From contig CP121337.1 of NCBI GenBank assembly GCA_043554545.1, positions 558,001 to 622,000 on the forward strand: a stretch of DNA of 64,000 nt, read 5' to 3'. A program made the translations under genes and the position numbers. The DNA is from UBA7330 sp043554545. GTDB lineage: Bacteria; Bacteroidota; Bacteroidia; Cytophagales; Cyclobacteriaceae. The notes beneath the pieces were generated by a model. The model searched no databases. It saw nothing but the letters and a program-made list of their open reading frames with translations, and was not told the origin of the DNA. Shown here piece by piece: positions 27,291 through 36,659 of this stretch; position 1 is the stretch's first letter; every line of letters starts with the position of its first letter.

Positions 27291-27453
27291 CCCTGAAAAA
27301 TATTTTCCCAACCTATTCAGCCATCTAGAATCATGTAGGAAAAAGAATATCCGCTCATCAAGTAACCGACATGATGTAGCCTTTAGGTTCGGTGCCTTAA
27401 ACCTGAGAGAATCACCAAAATATGGTCCTTCATTTATTCATCAGCTATTTAAT

Positions 27454-27461
27454 TAAATTTG
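27454..27461 (+). promoter_or_regulatory. -7 element for icmF
   Basis: TAAATTTG matches TAnnTTTG, giving a leader of about 20 bases before the ATG at 27487. No clear -33 box. Confidence 0.38.
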
Positions 27462-27486
27462 TCTCTCATCGTTTTTAAATCGCTAA

Positions 27487-30400
27487 ATGTCAGAGGTCAT
27501 TGCTCCATATCAGCCAAAAAATCACGTTCGTATTGTAACAGCTGCCTCACTATTTGATGGTCATGACGCAGCAATCAATATCATGCGACGCATTATGCAG
27601 ACATCTGGTTGTGAAGTTATCCATCTTGGACATAATCGATCCGTTCAGGAAATTGTAGACTGTGCCATTCAGGAAGGTGCAAATGCCATAGCCATTACCT
27701 CTTATCAAGGGGGGCACATTGAGTTTTTTAAATACATGTATGATTTGTTACAGAAAAAAGGAGCTCATCAAATAAAAATTTACGGAGGCGGTGGGGGTAC
27801 CATTTTGCCGGATGAGATTAAAGAGTTGCATGAATATGGAATTGCCAGGATCTACTCTCCGGATGATGGCCGGAAGATGGGATTACAGGGCATGATCAAT
27901 GATTTGATTCAGGGAGCAGATTTTGTGGTAGGTGAACACTTAAACGGGCATGATCCATCAATTCCCATTGGTGAACAGATGAAAATAGCTCACCTGATCT
28001 CATCTGTTGAAAACTTTCCGGATGAAAATCAATCGTTTCTTGAGAAGATTCGAGCAAAAGGAAAAGCACCCGTATTGGGTATTACTGGGACCGGTGGCGC
28101 AGGAAAGTCTTCTCTTGTTGATGAACTTGTAAGGAGATTTCTCCACGATTTTCCTGACAAGACAATGGCAGTGATTTCTGTCGATCCTTCAAAAAGAAAA
28201 TCTGGTGGAGCACTCCTCGGTGACCGGATCAGAATGAACAGTATTTTCAATGATCGGATTTATATGAGGTCTCTGGCTACAAGGCAGTCAAATCTGGCAT
28301 TGTCAAAATATGTCAAAGAAGCCGTGGATATTGTAAAAGCAGCCGGGTATGATTTGATCATACTGGAGACATCAGGAATTGGTCAGTCTGATACGGAGAT
28401 TACTGATCACTCAGACCTTTCTTTATATGTGATGACTCCTGAATATGGAGCAGCCAGTCAATTGGAGAAAATTGATATGCTGGACTTTGCAGACATCATA
28501 GCCCTCAACAAATTTGACAAAAGAGGAGCATTAGATGCTTTAAGAGACATAAAAAAACAATTTAAACGTAATCATCAATTATGGGAGACTTCTGATGAAG
28601 AACTTCCTGTCTACGGTACCATCGCATCTCAATTCAATGATCCTGGAATGAACAGGCTTTATAGGAAGGTCATGCATTTTATTTCAGAGGTATCATCATC
28701 TGAATTTCGCGTTCCTATGTCCGAAGATGTAAAAGATCCTGAGAAATTGTACATCATTCCACCGAGCCGAACAAGGTATCTTTCAGAGATTTCAGAAATC
28801 ATTAGAAATTATAATCAGGAGGTGGAAGATCAAAAAGAACTGGCGCAGCAATTGTATAGTTTGGATCAAACACTCCAGTTATTGGATAAAGATTCCAAAT
28901 CTGTCAATGAGCTTGAAGATTTGAAAGATTTGTTGAGTAGAAAGTTTAATCCGGCATATCAGGAGTTAATTCAGTCATGGGAAGAGACTAAAGCTAAATA
29001 TGCTGGAAACGAATACAATTATGAGGTGAGGGGAAAGACTTTCAGGGTAAAAACTTCTTCAGCGTCCTTATCCGGAACCCGAATCCAACGAATTTGCCTC
29101 CCCAGATACCAAGGCTGGGGTGATATACTCAGGTGGCAGTTACAGGAAAATGTACCGGGTTCTTTTCCTTTTACCTCAGGCGTTTTCCCTTTCAAGAGAG
29201 AATCTGAGGACCCGACCAGAATGTTTGCCGGAGAAGGAGGTCCTGAACGTACAAATAAACGTTTTCACTACTTATCTGAAGGGCTTCCAGCAGCCAGGTT
29301 ATCAACGGCATTTGATTCCGTAACTCTGTATGGGGAAGATCCGGACATAAGACCTGATATCTACGGAAAGATTGGAAATTCAGGGGTAAGTATATGTTGT
29401 CTTGACGATGCGAAAAAATTGTATTCCGGCTTCAATTTATGTGATCCGTCCACTTCCGTCTCGATGACCATCAATGGACCTGCTGCCACGATAACTGCTT
29501 TTTTTATGAATGCCGCGATTGATCAGCAATGTGAAATCTATATCAAGGATCATGGTCTGGAAAAGGAGGTTGAAGAAAAACTCAAAACACTATTTAAAGG
29601 TAGAAAAAGGCCAAGATACACAGCTGAATTGCCCAAGGGTCATGACGGACTAGGTTTGATGTTGCTTGGAGTAACCGGTGATCAGGTATTGCCATCAGCT
29701 ATTTATGAAGAAATAAAGGCAAAGACTTTGTCTGTAGTAAGAGGTACTGTACAGGCTGACATACTGAAGGAAGACCAGGCTCAAAATACATGTATCTTCA
29801 GTACAGAGTTCTCATTGAAGCTGATGGGTGACGTGCAGCAATATTTCATTGAGCAGCAGGTGAAGAATTTTTATAGCGTTTCAATCTCAGGATACCACAT
29901 TGCAGAGGCTGGAGCGAATCCAATTACACAGCTCGCATTTACACTATCCAATGGCTTTACCTATGTTGAGTATTACCTTTCGCGGGGGATGTCCATTGAT
30001 GATTTTGCTCCGAACTTATCTTTCTTCTTTTCCAATGGTATTGATGCGGAATATGCGGTCATCGGAAGGGTTGCAAGAAGGATATGGGCGAAAGCCATCA
30101 AATTGAAATATGGTGGAAATGAAAGATCACAGAAGTTGAAATACCATATTCAAACTTCAGGCAGGTCATTGCATGCGCAAGAAGTTGATTTCAATGATAT
30201 CAGGACCACCCTGCAGGCCCTTTATGCTATATATGATAATTGTAATTCTTTGCATACCAATGCATTTGATGAGGCAATTACCACCCCTACGGAAGCTTCA
30301 GTGCGGAGAGCCATGGCCATACAGATGATTATCAACAAAGAGCTTGGGTTAGCCAAAAATGAAAACCCGATGCAGGGATCATTTATTACGGAAGAGTTGA

Positions 30401-30837
30401 CTGATTTGGTAGAAGAAGCAGTGATGATTGAGTTTGATCGGATCACCGAAAGAGGAGGAGTGTTAGGCGCCATGGAGTCCATGTATCAGAGAGGCAAGAT
30501 TCAGGAAGAGAGTATGGCTTATGAACACAAAAAGCATTCTGGTGAGCTTCCGATCGTAGGCGTGAACACCTTTCTTTCGTCCAAAGGATCCATGACGATG
30601 GTACCAGGAGAAGTTATCAGGGCAACTAAAGAGGAGAAGAGAAATCAAATTGATCACCTCAATCAATTAATAGAGACTGATGCTAACCAAAAAGAGTCAT
30701 TGACTAATCTTAAAATAAGAGCACTTGAAAATGGAAATGTATTTGATCAACTGATGGAGACGGCAAAGCATTGCTCCTTAGGTCAGATTACACATGCTAT
30801 GTTTGAGGTGGGGGGACAATATCGGAGAAATGTTTAA
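27487..30837 (+). CDS. icmF: Fused isobutyryl-CoA mutase IcmF
   Basis: This 1,116-residue adenosylcobalamin enzyme interconverts isobutyryl-CoA and n-butyryl-CoA. Domain order: B12-binding (1-~150, D24/H26 in LFDGHDAAIN; the His is the lower axial ligand), MeaI-type G-protein chaperone (~195-470, P-loop at 198-208 GITGTGGAGKSS, then DPSKRKSGGALLGDR and TSGIGQSD), a linker, and a mutase TIM barrel (~560-1116, QGWGDILRWQLQENVPGSFPFTSGVFPF type entry segments). The chaperone-in-the-middle order separates IcmF from methylmalonyl-CoA mutase, which lacks the fused G-protein. Its substrate would come from valine through the E1 at 8.8-11.2 kb, feeding iso-fatty acid and butyrate metabolism. The DUF1080 gene follows after 27 bases, same strand. 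Confidence 0.93.
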   Translation: MSEVIAPYQPKNHVRIVTAASLFDGHDAAINIMRRIMQTSGCEVIHLGHNRSVQEIVDCAIQEGANAIAITSYQGGHIEFFKYMYDLLQKKGAHQIKIYGGGGGTILPDEIKELHEYGIARIYSPDDGRKMGLQGMINDLIQGADFVVGEHLNGHDPSIPIGEQMKIAHLISSVENFPDENQSFLEKIRAKGKAPVLGITGTGGAGKSSLVDELVRRFLHDFPDKTMAVISVDPSKRKSGGALLGDRIRMNSIFNDRIYMRSLATRQSNLALSKYVKEAVDIVKAAGYDLIILETSGIGQSDTEITDHSDLSLYVMTPEYGAASQLEKIDMLDFADIIALNKFDKRGALDALRDIKKQFKRNHQLWETSDEELPVYGTIASQFNDPGMNRLYRKVMHFISEVSSSEFRVPMSEDVKDPEKLYIIPPSRTRYLSEISEIIRNYNQEVEDQKELAQQLYSLDQTLQLLDKDSKSVNELEDLKDLLSRKFNPAYQELIQSWEETKAKYAGNEYNYEVRGKTFRVKTSSASLSGTRIQRICLPRYQGWGDILRWQLQENVPGSFPFTSGVFPFKRESEDPTRMFAGEGGPERTNKRFHYLSEGLPAARLSTAFDSVTLYGEDPDIRPDIYGKIGNSGVSICCLDDAKKLYSGFNLCDPSTSVSMTINGPAATITAFFMNAAIDQQCEIYIKDHGLEKEVEEKLKTLFKGRKRPRYTAELPKGHDGLGLMLLGVTGDQVLPSAIYEEIKAKTLSVVRGTVQADILKEDQAQNTCIFSTEFSLKLMGDVQQYFIEQQVKNFYSVSISGYHIAEAGANPITQLAFTLSNGFTYVEYYLSRGMSIDDFAPNLSFFFSNGIDAEYAVIGRVARRIWAKAIKLKYGGNERSQKLKYHIQTSGRSLHAQEVDFNDIRTTLQALYAIYDNCNSLHTNAFDEAITTPTEASVRRAMAIQMIINKELGLAKNENPMQGSFITEELTDLVEEAVMIEFDRITERGGVLGAMESMYQRGKIQEESMAYEHKKHSGELPIVGVNTFLSSKGSMTMVPGEVIRATKEEKRNQIDHLNQLIETDANQKESLTNLKIRALENGNVFDQLMETAKHCSLGQITHAMFEVGGQYRRNV

Positions 30838-30864
30838 TTTGGCTTGAAAAATTAAATCTATAAC

Positions 30865-31605
30865 ATGAGAAACATATTATCTGCCTTAGCAATTATTTTT
30901 TGTGCTGTGCTATTTGCTCAAGAAAAAGTGGACAAATTTCCGGCATCTGCAACTGAAACGTATCTGGATGTTCCAAAGGTTACGCCAGGTGAGGGAGATG
31001 CTCCCCCCTCAGATGCAATAGTATTATTCAATGGAAAAGACCTGTCAGCCTGGAAAAAAGCTGGTAAGGATTCGTTGCCAGCATGGAAAATCGAAAAGGG
31101 TGTGCTTGTGGTGGCACCGAAAAAAGGAGGTATTGAAACACGACAAAGTTTTGGCGACATCCAGTTACATATTGAATGGAAGTCCCCGATCATGAAAGGT
31201 GAGACTGGTCAGGGGTATGCAAATAGCGGGATTTTCTTAATGGGGAAATATGAGCTTCAAGTACTCAATTCTTATGGAAATGAAACTTACTCTAATGGTC
31301 AGGCGGGATCTATCTACAAGCAATACGCTCCTTTGGTAAATGCAAGTACGCCTCCAGAAACCTGGCAAGTATATGATGTGGTTTTTACCACACCGAAGTT
31401 TAGCGATAAAGGAACACTTATCAGCCCTGCTCGAATCACTGTTTTCCATAATGGGGTCTTAATCCAAAATAATGTAAGCATTCAAGGGGATACTTCTTAC
31501 AAAGGACTGCCTAAATACAAGGCTCATGAAGGAAAACTTCCGATATCACTTCAAGATCATACGGATCCTGTTAGTTACCGAAACATCTGGGTCAGGGAAC
31601 TGTAA
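30865..31605 (+). CDS. DUF1080 (3-keto-disaccharide hydrolase-like) secreted protein
   Basis: This 246-residue protein has a signal peptide (residues ~1-18) and a concanavalin A-like DUF1080 fold (~50-246). Hallmarks are SDAIVLFNGKDLSAWKK (about 49-65), NSGIFLMGKYELQVLNSYGNE (~115-135) and a C-terminal ISLQDHTDPVSYRNIWVREL. Members act on 3-keto sugars and occur widely next to sulfatases and PSD1 proteins in polysaccharide-degrading bacteria, as in this window (35.6-51.2 kb). Probably periplasmic. Confidence 0.87.
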   Translation: MRNILSALAIIFCAVLFAQEKVDKFPASATETYLDVPKVTPGEGDAPPSDAIVLFNGKDLSAWKKAGKDSLPAWKIEKGVLVVAPKKGGIETRQSFGDIQLHIEWKSPIMKGETGQGYANSGIFLMGKYELQVLNSYGNETYSNGQAGSIYKQYAPLVNASTPPETWQVYDVVFTTPKFSDKGTLISPARITVFHNGVLIQNNVSIQGDTSYKGLPKYKAHEGKLPISLQDHTDPVSYRNIWVREL

Positions 31606-31610
31606 TTATG

Positions 31611-32669
31611 TCAAACCGTCTGGGGAATCTGAATGTTGTAATTCTTTCTGATTTCCCAGATGGAGTTGATATCCAAAATCAATTTCTCTAATACTTTAGG
31701 AGTGATGGACTGCTTAGGGTCATCACCAATTCCTTTTGAAGGTTGGCTGTGTGTTTCAATGATTACCCCGTCAGCTCCATAGGCCATCGCAGCCATCGCA
31801 GCAGAAGGCACATATTTTGCTCTTCCAACACTGTGGGAAGGGTCAACAATTACAGGAGCCCATGATTTCTCTTTTAATAAAGGAGTTATCGACTCATCGG
31901 GATGATTTCTATAAGTATCCATTGTGGGAGCTGTTCCTCTTGGGCATAGCATTACATCAGGATTACCACCTGCTGCGATGTATTCAGCAGCTGCAATGAA
32001 TTCATTTACCGGACCCATCCCCATGCTTCTTTTTAGCAATACAGCAATTGGCTTATCTGCTGTTTGCTCTCCAATTTTCTTTAACAGGGAATAGTTAAGT
32101 GCGTTTCTAGCACCTACCTGAAGGATGTCAACTCCAGCTTCGACAGCAATTTTCAGTTGATGCTCATCCATTACTTCCGTATCAACAGGGAGTCCTGTTT
32201 GTTCTTTTGCATCAATGAGTATTTTCATTGAACTATCATCACCTTGAAAAGAGTAAGGCATGGTTCTCGGTTTCCAAACACCACCTCGGATCGCACTTGC
32301 CCCTGCTTCTTTTACTGCATGTGCACTTTCCAGAAATAAATTGGGGTTTTTAGGATCAATGGTACAATGTCCGGCGATAACGAATGGTTGTTCTCCCACC
32401 ATTTTGCCTCCTATCACAATTCTGTGATGTGCCAATTCGGAGTGAATATCCATTAACTTAAATGGAGAGTCTACCGCATCGAAGCGATCGATATAATCCA
32501 GTCCAAGAATGCGATTGACCATTATAGTCTCTCTTTCTTCACCCAATACAGCATAAATAGATCGGTGATGACCTTCTATGGGTTGTATTCTGCAATTGTA
32601 CTCTTCTACTATTGAACTAACTTCTTTTAGTTGTGCTTCGGTGAGCTTTGGCTCCTTCGGAATGATCAT
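31611..32669 (-). CDS. aroF: DAHP synthase, class I-beta type
   Basis: 3-Deoxy-7-phosphoheptulonate synthase condenses PEP and erythrose 4-phosphate, the first step of aromatic amino acid synthesis. The 352-residue protein has an N-terminal ferredoxin-like domain (~1-85) and a TIM barrel. Key segments: VIAGHCTID (Cys metal ligand, ~98), SAIRGGVWKPRTMPYSFQG, VDTEVMDEHQ, LLKRSMGMGP, CPRG, VDPSHSVGR (His ligand), IIETH (Glu ligand) and DDPKQSI. Compared with the usual class I-beta motifs (AGPC, KRG, CERG), AGHC, KRS and CPRG differ, so a relative with a different substrate (KDO8P/NeuB superfamily) should be kept in mind. It has a full consensus promoter and is convergent with the DUF1080 gene. 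Confidence 0.82.
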   Translation of the reverse strand: MIIPKEPKLTEAQLKEVSSIVEEYNCRIQPIEGHHRSIYAVLGEERETIMVNRILGLDYIDRFDAVDSPFKLMDIHSELAHHRIVIGGKMVGEQPFVIAGHCTIDPKNPNLFLESAHAVKEAGASAIRGGVWKPRTMPYSFQGDDSSMKILIDAKEQTGLPVDTEVMDEHQLKIAVEAGVDILQVGARNALNYSLLKKIGEQTADKPIAVLLKRSMGMGPVNEFIAAAEYIAAGGNPDVMLCPRGTAPTMDTYRNHPDESITPLLKEKSWAPVIVDPSHSVGRAKYVPSAAMAAMAYGADGVIIETHSQPSKGIGDDPKQSITPKVLEKLILDINSIWEIRKNYNIQIPQTV

Positions 32670-32698
32670 ATCGCCTCCATGTTATTTGAAATGAGGCA

Positions 32699-32729
32699 CA
32701 AATGTAGGTGTAGAATAGATAGAACCAAA
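32699..32729 (-). promoter_or_regulatory. Consensus Bacteroidota promoter for the DAHP synthase gene
   Basis: On the minus strand TTTG (32726-32729), 19 bases, TACATTTG (32699-32706). This matches TTTG-N19-TAnnTTTG exactly and gives a leader of about 22 bases before the ATG at 32669. Confidence 0.7.
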
Positions 32730-32816
32730 AAAGTTGATAGAAAATCGAACTGTAGAAAGGACTTGAATTGTTGTTGGTTAAATTCGCAAGACAATAATTT
32801 GACTTAAAGTAAAAGG

Positions 32817-33236
32817 ATGGCAAAGCTTGAAATCAACCTTTCTTATCAGGATGATAAGGAATATACAGCAGTAAATGAATCTGGGAATGAAGTAAAAATT
32901 GACATGTACGCCAGGGAGGAAAAACAAGCAATGTCTCCCATGGAACTGTTATTATCCGGCGTTATATCATGTGCCGCTGTAGATATTTCGCAAATGGTAA
33001 AAAAGCGGCGCAAACAATTAGTGGACTTAAAAGGAGTTGTGACTGGAACCAGGACAGAGGAAGTTCCTAAAAAATTCACGGATATTCATATTCACTATGA
33101 TATTGTTTCACCTGACCTGACGGATGCAGAGGCAGAACGTATTGTGAGTCTGGCGACAACCAAGTATTGTTCAGTTGCAGCGACCATCAATGAAAGTACA
33201 GTTATAACTCATGATTTTGATGTAATAAAACCCTGA
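32817..33236 (+). CDS. OsmC/Ohr family protein
   Basis: This 139-residue protein has the OsmC fold with the two redox Cys: C52 in GVISCAAVDI and C118 in TTKYCSVAAT. The Ohr/OsmC family removes organic hydroperoxides. The length and short N-terminus fit the YhfA-like branch more than classic Ohr, so a specific substrate is not claimed. Divergent from the DAHP synthase promoter. The CBS gene follows after ~100 bases with its own promoter. Confidence 0.88.
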   Translation: MAKLEINLSYQDDKEYTAVNESGNEVKIDMYAREEKQAMSPMELLLSGVISCAAVDISQMVKKRRKQLVDLKGVVTGTRTEEVPKKFTDIHIHYDIVSPDLTDAEAERIVSLATTKYCSVAATINESTVITHDFDVIKP

Positions 33237-33273
33237 TAAACAGTTATATAAGTGTGCTCGGGTGAAAAGATAA

Positions 33274-33305
33274 TTTGGATATTTGGTGAATTATCGTTAA
33301 CTTTT
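33274..33305 (+). promoter_or_regulatory. Near-consensus promoter for the CBS protein gene
   Basis: TTTG (33274-33277), 20 bases, TAACTTTT (33298-33305), seven of eight matching TAnnTTTG when counted with the last G as T. Leader of about 25 bases to the ATG at 33336. Confidence 0.42.
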
Positions 33306-33335
33306 ATTTCACTCAAAACCTAAAACTGTTAAAAT

Positions 33336-33800
33336 ATGGTAATAAGCTATCAAGGACCCCACGTAATAAAATCAAAAGTAGCTGAGCCTAATTCAATGAT
33401 TGTTGCTGATTATATGGCCACTCATTTGATAACTTTTCGTCCGGATCAATCTATGCATGAGGCCGTTGATTTATTGATAAAACATCGCATTTCCGGTGGT
33501 CCAGTCATAGATGAGGACAATCAGCTGGTAGGTGTGTTATCTGAAGGAGACTGTCTGAAAGAAGTAGTAAAAGGGAAGTACAATAACATGCTGATCCTGT
33601 CAGGTGTGGTAAGCGATCACATGGCCAAGAATGTAATCAGTATTTCACCTGAAACAAATATTTTTGAAGCAGCCAACATGTTTCTGACTCGTAGACTTAG
33701 AAGATTTCCTGTTGTGAGAGGAGGTAAACTTATTGGACAGATCAGTCAGAAAGATATCATGAAAGCGGTACTTAAAATGAATAGCTCCAACTGGAGGTAA
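33336..33800 (+). CDS. Tandem CBS domain protein
   Basis: This 154-residue protein has two CBS domains. The first is around residues 25-85 (DYMATHLITFRPDQSMHEAVDLL and GGPVIDEDNQLVGVLSEGD), the second about 95-150 (DHMAKNVISISPETNIFEA and RRLRRFPVVRGGKLIGQIS). CBS pairs bind adenine nucleotides and act as energy sensors; there is no fused catalytic domain. No signal peptide. Partner unknown. Confidence 0.9.
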   Translation: MVISYQGPHVIKSKVAEPNSMIVADYMATHLITFRPDQSMHEAVDLLIKHRISGGPVIDEDNQLVGVLSEGDCLKEVVKGKYNNMLILSGVVSDHMAKNVISISPETNIFEAANMFLTRRLRRFPVVRGGKLIGQISQKDIMKAVLKMNSSNWR

Positions 33801-33915
33801 TCACTTTGGTATAACTGATTTGAAAGAAGGAAACACAATTTACGGAATACTTCAAACAAATCATGGGATCCATATCAAGGTCAGGAAGTTTTATAAACTC
33901 ATCGCATGATGATAC

Positions 33916-34704
33916 TTAACTTTTCCGTTGACGGAGGGCTTCAAAAGTAAATATGGCAGCAGCGTTTGAAATATTGAGACTGTCAATCTTTCCATTCATA
34001 GGTATTTTCACCTGAACATCTGAGTTTTTAACCCAAAAATCGGATAGTCCACAGGATTCAGCACCCAGAATAATAGCGACTCCTTGCTGAAAGGAAGCAG
34101 AGGTATATTCTAATTGTGCCTGAGGGAGTGTAGCATAAGCCTTTATTTTATTTTTATGTAAAAATGTTTTGAGCTCCTCATTACTGCAAATGGCTGATGG
34201 CACAGTAAATAGACACCCCAGACTAGCACGTATTATATTTGGATTAAAAAGATCTGTTGCAGGATCGCATATGATAAGACCATCTATCCCAGCAGCATCT
34301 GCAGTCCTTAATACAGCACCTATATTTCCTGGTTTTTCAACCTGTTCAATAACCAGATATAGTGGGTTGTCTTTTACTGTAAATTCTTTTAGCGATTTGG
34401 TAGGTGTTTTGACTACTGCTAAAACTCCTCCTGAACCATCCCTATAGGCAACTTTTGAAAAAACTTCCTGAGAGATCCGGACTACAGGAGCATTAGAAAA
34501 GTGTATTTCATAAGCACTATCAGGAGCATATAACTCCTCACATACATAGAACTCAAGTATTTCAAGATCGCCTTGCTGTGCGAGTGAGACCTCTCTGATA
34601 CCTTCAACCAAAAATGTGCCGGATTTCTTACGTTCCCTGGATTTCAGTAGGCTAACCAGTTGTTTGATCTTCCCATTTTGAAGACTTGTGATATATAGTG
34701 ACAT
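33916..34704 (-). CDS. TrmH/SpoU family RNA 2'-O-methyltransferase
   Basis: This 262-residue SPOUT enzyme has the N-terminal substrate-binding region (1-~95: LYITSLQNGKIKQLVSLLKSRERKK) and a C-terminal knotted domain with motif 1 EKPGNIGAVLRTADAAG (~125-141), motif 2 IILGAESCGLS (~210-220) and motif 3 IPMNGKIDSLNISNAAAIFTFE. These are the SAM-binding and catalytic elements of rRNA/tRNA 2'-O-methyltransferases such as RlmB. I cannot assign the target nucleotide. The ATG abuts the stop of the upstream lipoprotein gene, so both are in one operon. Confidence 0.9.
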   Translation of the reverse strand: MSLYITSLQNGKIKQLVSLLKSRERKKSGTFLVEGIREVSLAQQGDLEILEFYVCEELYAPDSAYEIHFSNAPVVRISQEVFSKVAYRDGSGGVLAVVKTPTKSLKEFTVKDNPLYLVIEQVEKPGNIGAVLRTADAAGIDGLIICDPATDLFNPNIIRASLGCLFTVPSAICSNEELKTFLHKNKIKAYATLPQAQLEYTSASFQQGVAIILGAESCGLSDFWVKNSDVQVKIPMNGKIDSLNISNAAAIFTFEALRQRKS

Positions 34705-35340
34705 TTATTCCTTTTTTTTAATTTCAATCCATACCATATAAGGCATCGGGATGATAAGCGACTCATCAAAGCCTAACGATATCAACTGCATGGGCTCAAC
34801 AACCCCAACTTTCTCAACAGAAATTCCAACGATTACATACCCAAAGTCTACCAGCAACTCCTCTAATGGGTAAATATTACTTTCTAAAATAATTGCTTCA
34901 ACAAGTTGATGATCGATTTTTTGACCATTTATCTGCACATGGGTTACCCACTTTTCAGATTTGGAAAAAGCCTGGATGAGCGGTGTGAGGACATCCCGAT
35001 AAATTAAAGGGTACCCAACATTGATTGCGTTTAATTGAATTACGATTTTAGTTTGAGCTTTTTGCCACATGGCAGCAAGAGTAGGAAGTGTCTCCATGAG
35101 TTTACGCGCTGATTCAGGGGCCCTAAACCGGAAATGGCGGTAGACGGTACTGTCTTTGTGTTTGTAAAAGGTCAGGTCAAATCCTGATGAATCGCTTATC
35201 GAAAAATCAACGGAGGATTGATCATAATGATAGCGTGTTTCAACTGGGTGATCTTTTTTGTCGTTTTGGCTTTCTTTTTTAGGTGAATCGCAGGACTGAA
35301 TAATAGAAATAAAGAAAAGCACCAACAGAAAGTCTTTCAT
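34705..35340 (-). CDS. Hypothetical lipoprotein upstream of the methyltransferase
   Basis: This 211-residue protein has a Sec lipoprotein signal with IQSC at residues 14-17, followed by a Lys/Asp-rich linker (~18-40) and a soluble domain with mixed beta/alpha segments. I do not recognise a family. Its stop is directly next to the start of the methyltransferase gene, so the two are co-transcribed even though one is envelope-facing and the other cytoplasmic. A ~290-base region with no clear gene or full promoter separates it from the AKR gene at 35628. Confidence 0.75.
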   Translation of the reverse strand: MKDFLLVLFFISIIQSCDSPKKESQNDKKDHPVETRYHYDQSSVDFSISDSSGFDLTFYKHKDSTVYRHFRFRAPESARKLMETLPTLAAMWQKAQTKIVIQLNAINVGYPLIYRDVLTPLIQAFSKSEKWVTHVQINGQKIDHQLVEAIILESNIYPLEELLVDFGYVIVGISVEKVGVVEPMQLISLGFDESLIIPMPYMVWIEIKKKE

Positions 35341-35627
35341 CTGGTAAATCTCCTTAAATTTTTGTAGAAACTGAAGTGTACATGTAATTGAAAAACACTA
35401 CTTACAAAGCTCCCAATAGACCAGGTAGCTGAGAAGATCAGGTTTGATTTTTTCAGATTTGACAGAAAAGAACCCGTGCCTGTTCAGTTTCAACTTCCGA
35501 GTAATAGCTAATTTGGGCATGCGTCTGGAGGTGATACGTCTAATTAGTTATCTTAGTGACTGATCATTTTCTCTTAATAATGAGTCAATTTTGATCTGGT
35601 GATTTTGCACTTAAAAGGACAACATAA

Positions 35628-36629
35628 ATGGATACGAAAATTTGTAGAAATGGGAATTTAGAATTGCCTCTCATCGGACTGGGATGTTGGTCATTCGGAG
35701 GCGGTGATTATTGGGGTGACCGAAATCAAAAGGATACAGATAGGATCGTTGCTTCAGCTATTGATCATGGGGTCAACTATTTTGATACTGCTGAAGCCTA
35801 TAATGAAGGCAGAAGCGAAGTTTCTTTGGGTGAAGCAATAAAACCCTTTCAGCGTGATCAAATAATAGTGGGATCAAAAGTGAGTCCAACAAATTGCTCT
35901 CCTAAAGCTCTTTTAGAACACTGTACTGACTCATTAAAAAGGCTTGGCACAGACTATATAGACTTATATATGGTGCATTGGCCGGTCGATCCGCGTTTAA
36001 CGGCAGATGCTTTCAGTACTTTACAAAAGTTAAAAGAGCAAGGTAAGATTCGACATTTCGGTGTTTGTAACTATGGGGTTCCAAAGCTTGAGGAATTATT
36101 GTGCTTGCCTGAAATTGCAATTAACCAACTTCCATATAGTTTGTTGACCAGAGCAATAGAATTTGATGCGCTAGATTTCTGTGATAGTCAGGGTATAGGG
36201 GTAATGGCTTATATGGGGCTTATGCAAGGAATATTAGCTGATCGCTTTCAACAAATTGAGGATATTCCACCAATGCGAAGAAGAACTCGGCATTTTGATT
36301 CAAATAGGGTTAAGGAAAGTCGTCATGGCGAGGATGGTTGCGAGCCGCAATTGGCTGAAGCTATGAATGACTTACGGGAGATTTGCAAAAACAAAAACAT
36401 GTCAATGTCTCACCTTTCACTAGGCTGGATTCTGGCAAACCCGCAGATAACCTGTACCCTTGTGGGTGCAAGTAGCATCAAGCAGCTGGAAGAAAACCTT
36501 ATGCCTATTAATCGCCCGATCTCATCGGAAACTGTAGAATTACTTAATAGGATTACGCTCCCGGTAAAGGAGGAATTGGGCAACCATATTGATCTTTTCG
36601 AATCAGTAGAAAATGATAGAACCAGGTAA
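35628..36629 (+). CDS. Aldo/keto reductase
   Basis: This 333-residue (alpha/beta)8 NAD(P)H-dependent oxidoreductase has the catalytic residues in context: Asp in FDTAEAYNEGRSE (~residues 47-59) with Tyr, Lys in IIVGSKVS (~80), and His in LYMVHWP (~111). The C-terminal LVGASSIKQLEENL is the cofactor-binding helix typical of the family. It starts a block of catabolic genes; the phosphotriesterase-like gene follows within 30 bases, same strand. It probably reduces a sugar-derived carbonyl, but the substrate is not known. Confidence 0.9.
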   Translation: MDTKICRNGNLELPLIGLGCWSFGGGDYWGDRNQKDTDRIVASAIDHGVNYFDTAEAYNEGRSEVSLGEAIKPFQRDQIIVGSKVSPTNCSPKALLEHCTDSLKRLGTDYIDLYMVHWPVDPRLTADAFSTLQKLKEQGKIRHFGVCNYGVPKLEELLCLPEIAINQLPYSLLTRAIEFDALDFCDSQGIGVMAYMGLMQGILADRFQQIEDIPPMRRRTRHFDSNRVKESRHGEDGCEPQLAEAMNDLREICKNKNMSMSHLSLGWILANPQITCTLVGASSIKQLEENLMPINRPISSETVELLNRITLPVKEELGNHIDLFESVENDRTR

Positions 36630-36659
36630 TTTGAAATGATAAAACGTAACTATAAACCC

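Noticed and set aside
27312..27435. Extension of the small membrane protein frame upstream
   Set aside because: Open but lacks an ATG or GTG and enters the icmF promoter region; only the shorter form is listed.
33780..33910. Plus-strand frame of ~40 codons after the CBS gene (ends VRKFYKLIA)
   Set aside because: No ATG start, only a TTG inside; too short and no signal or motif.
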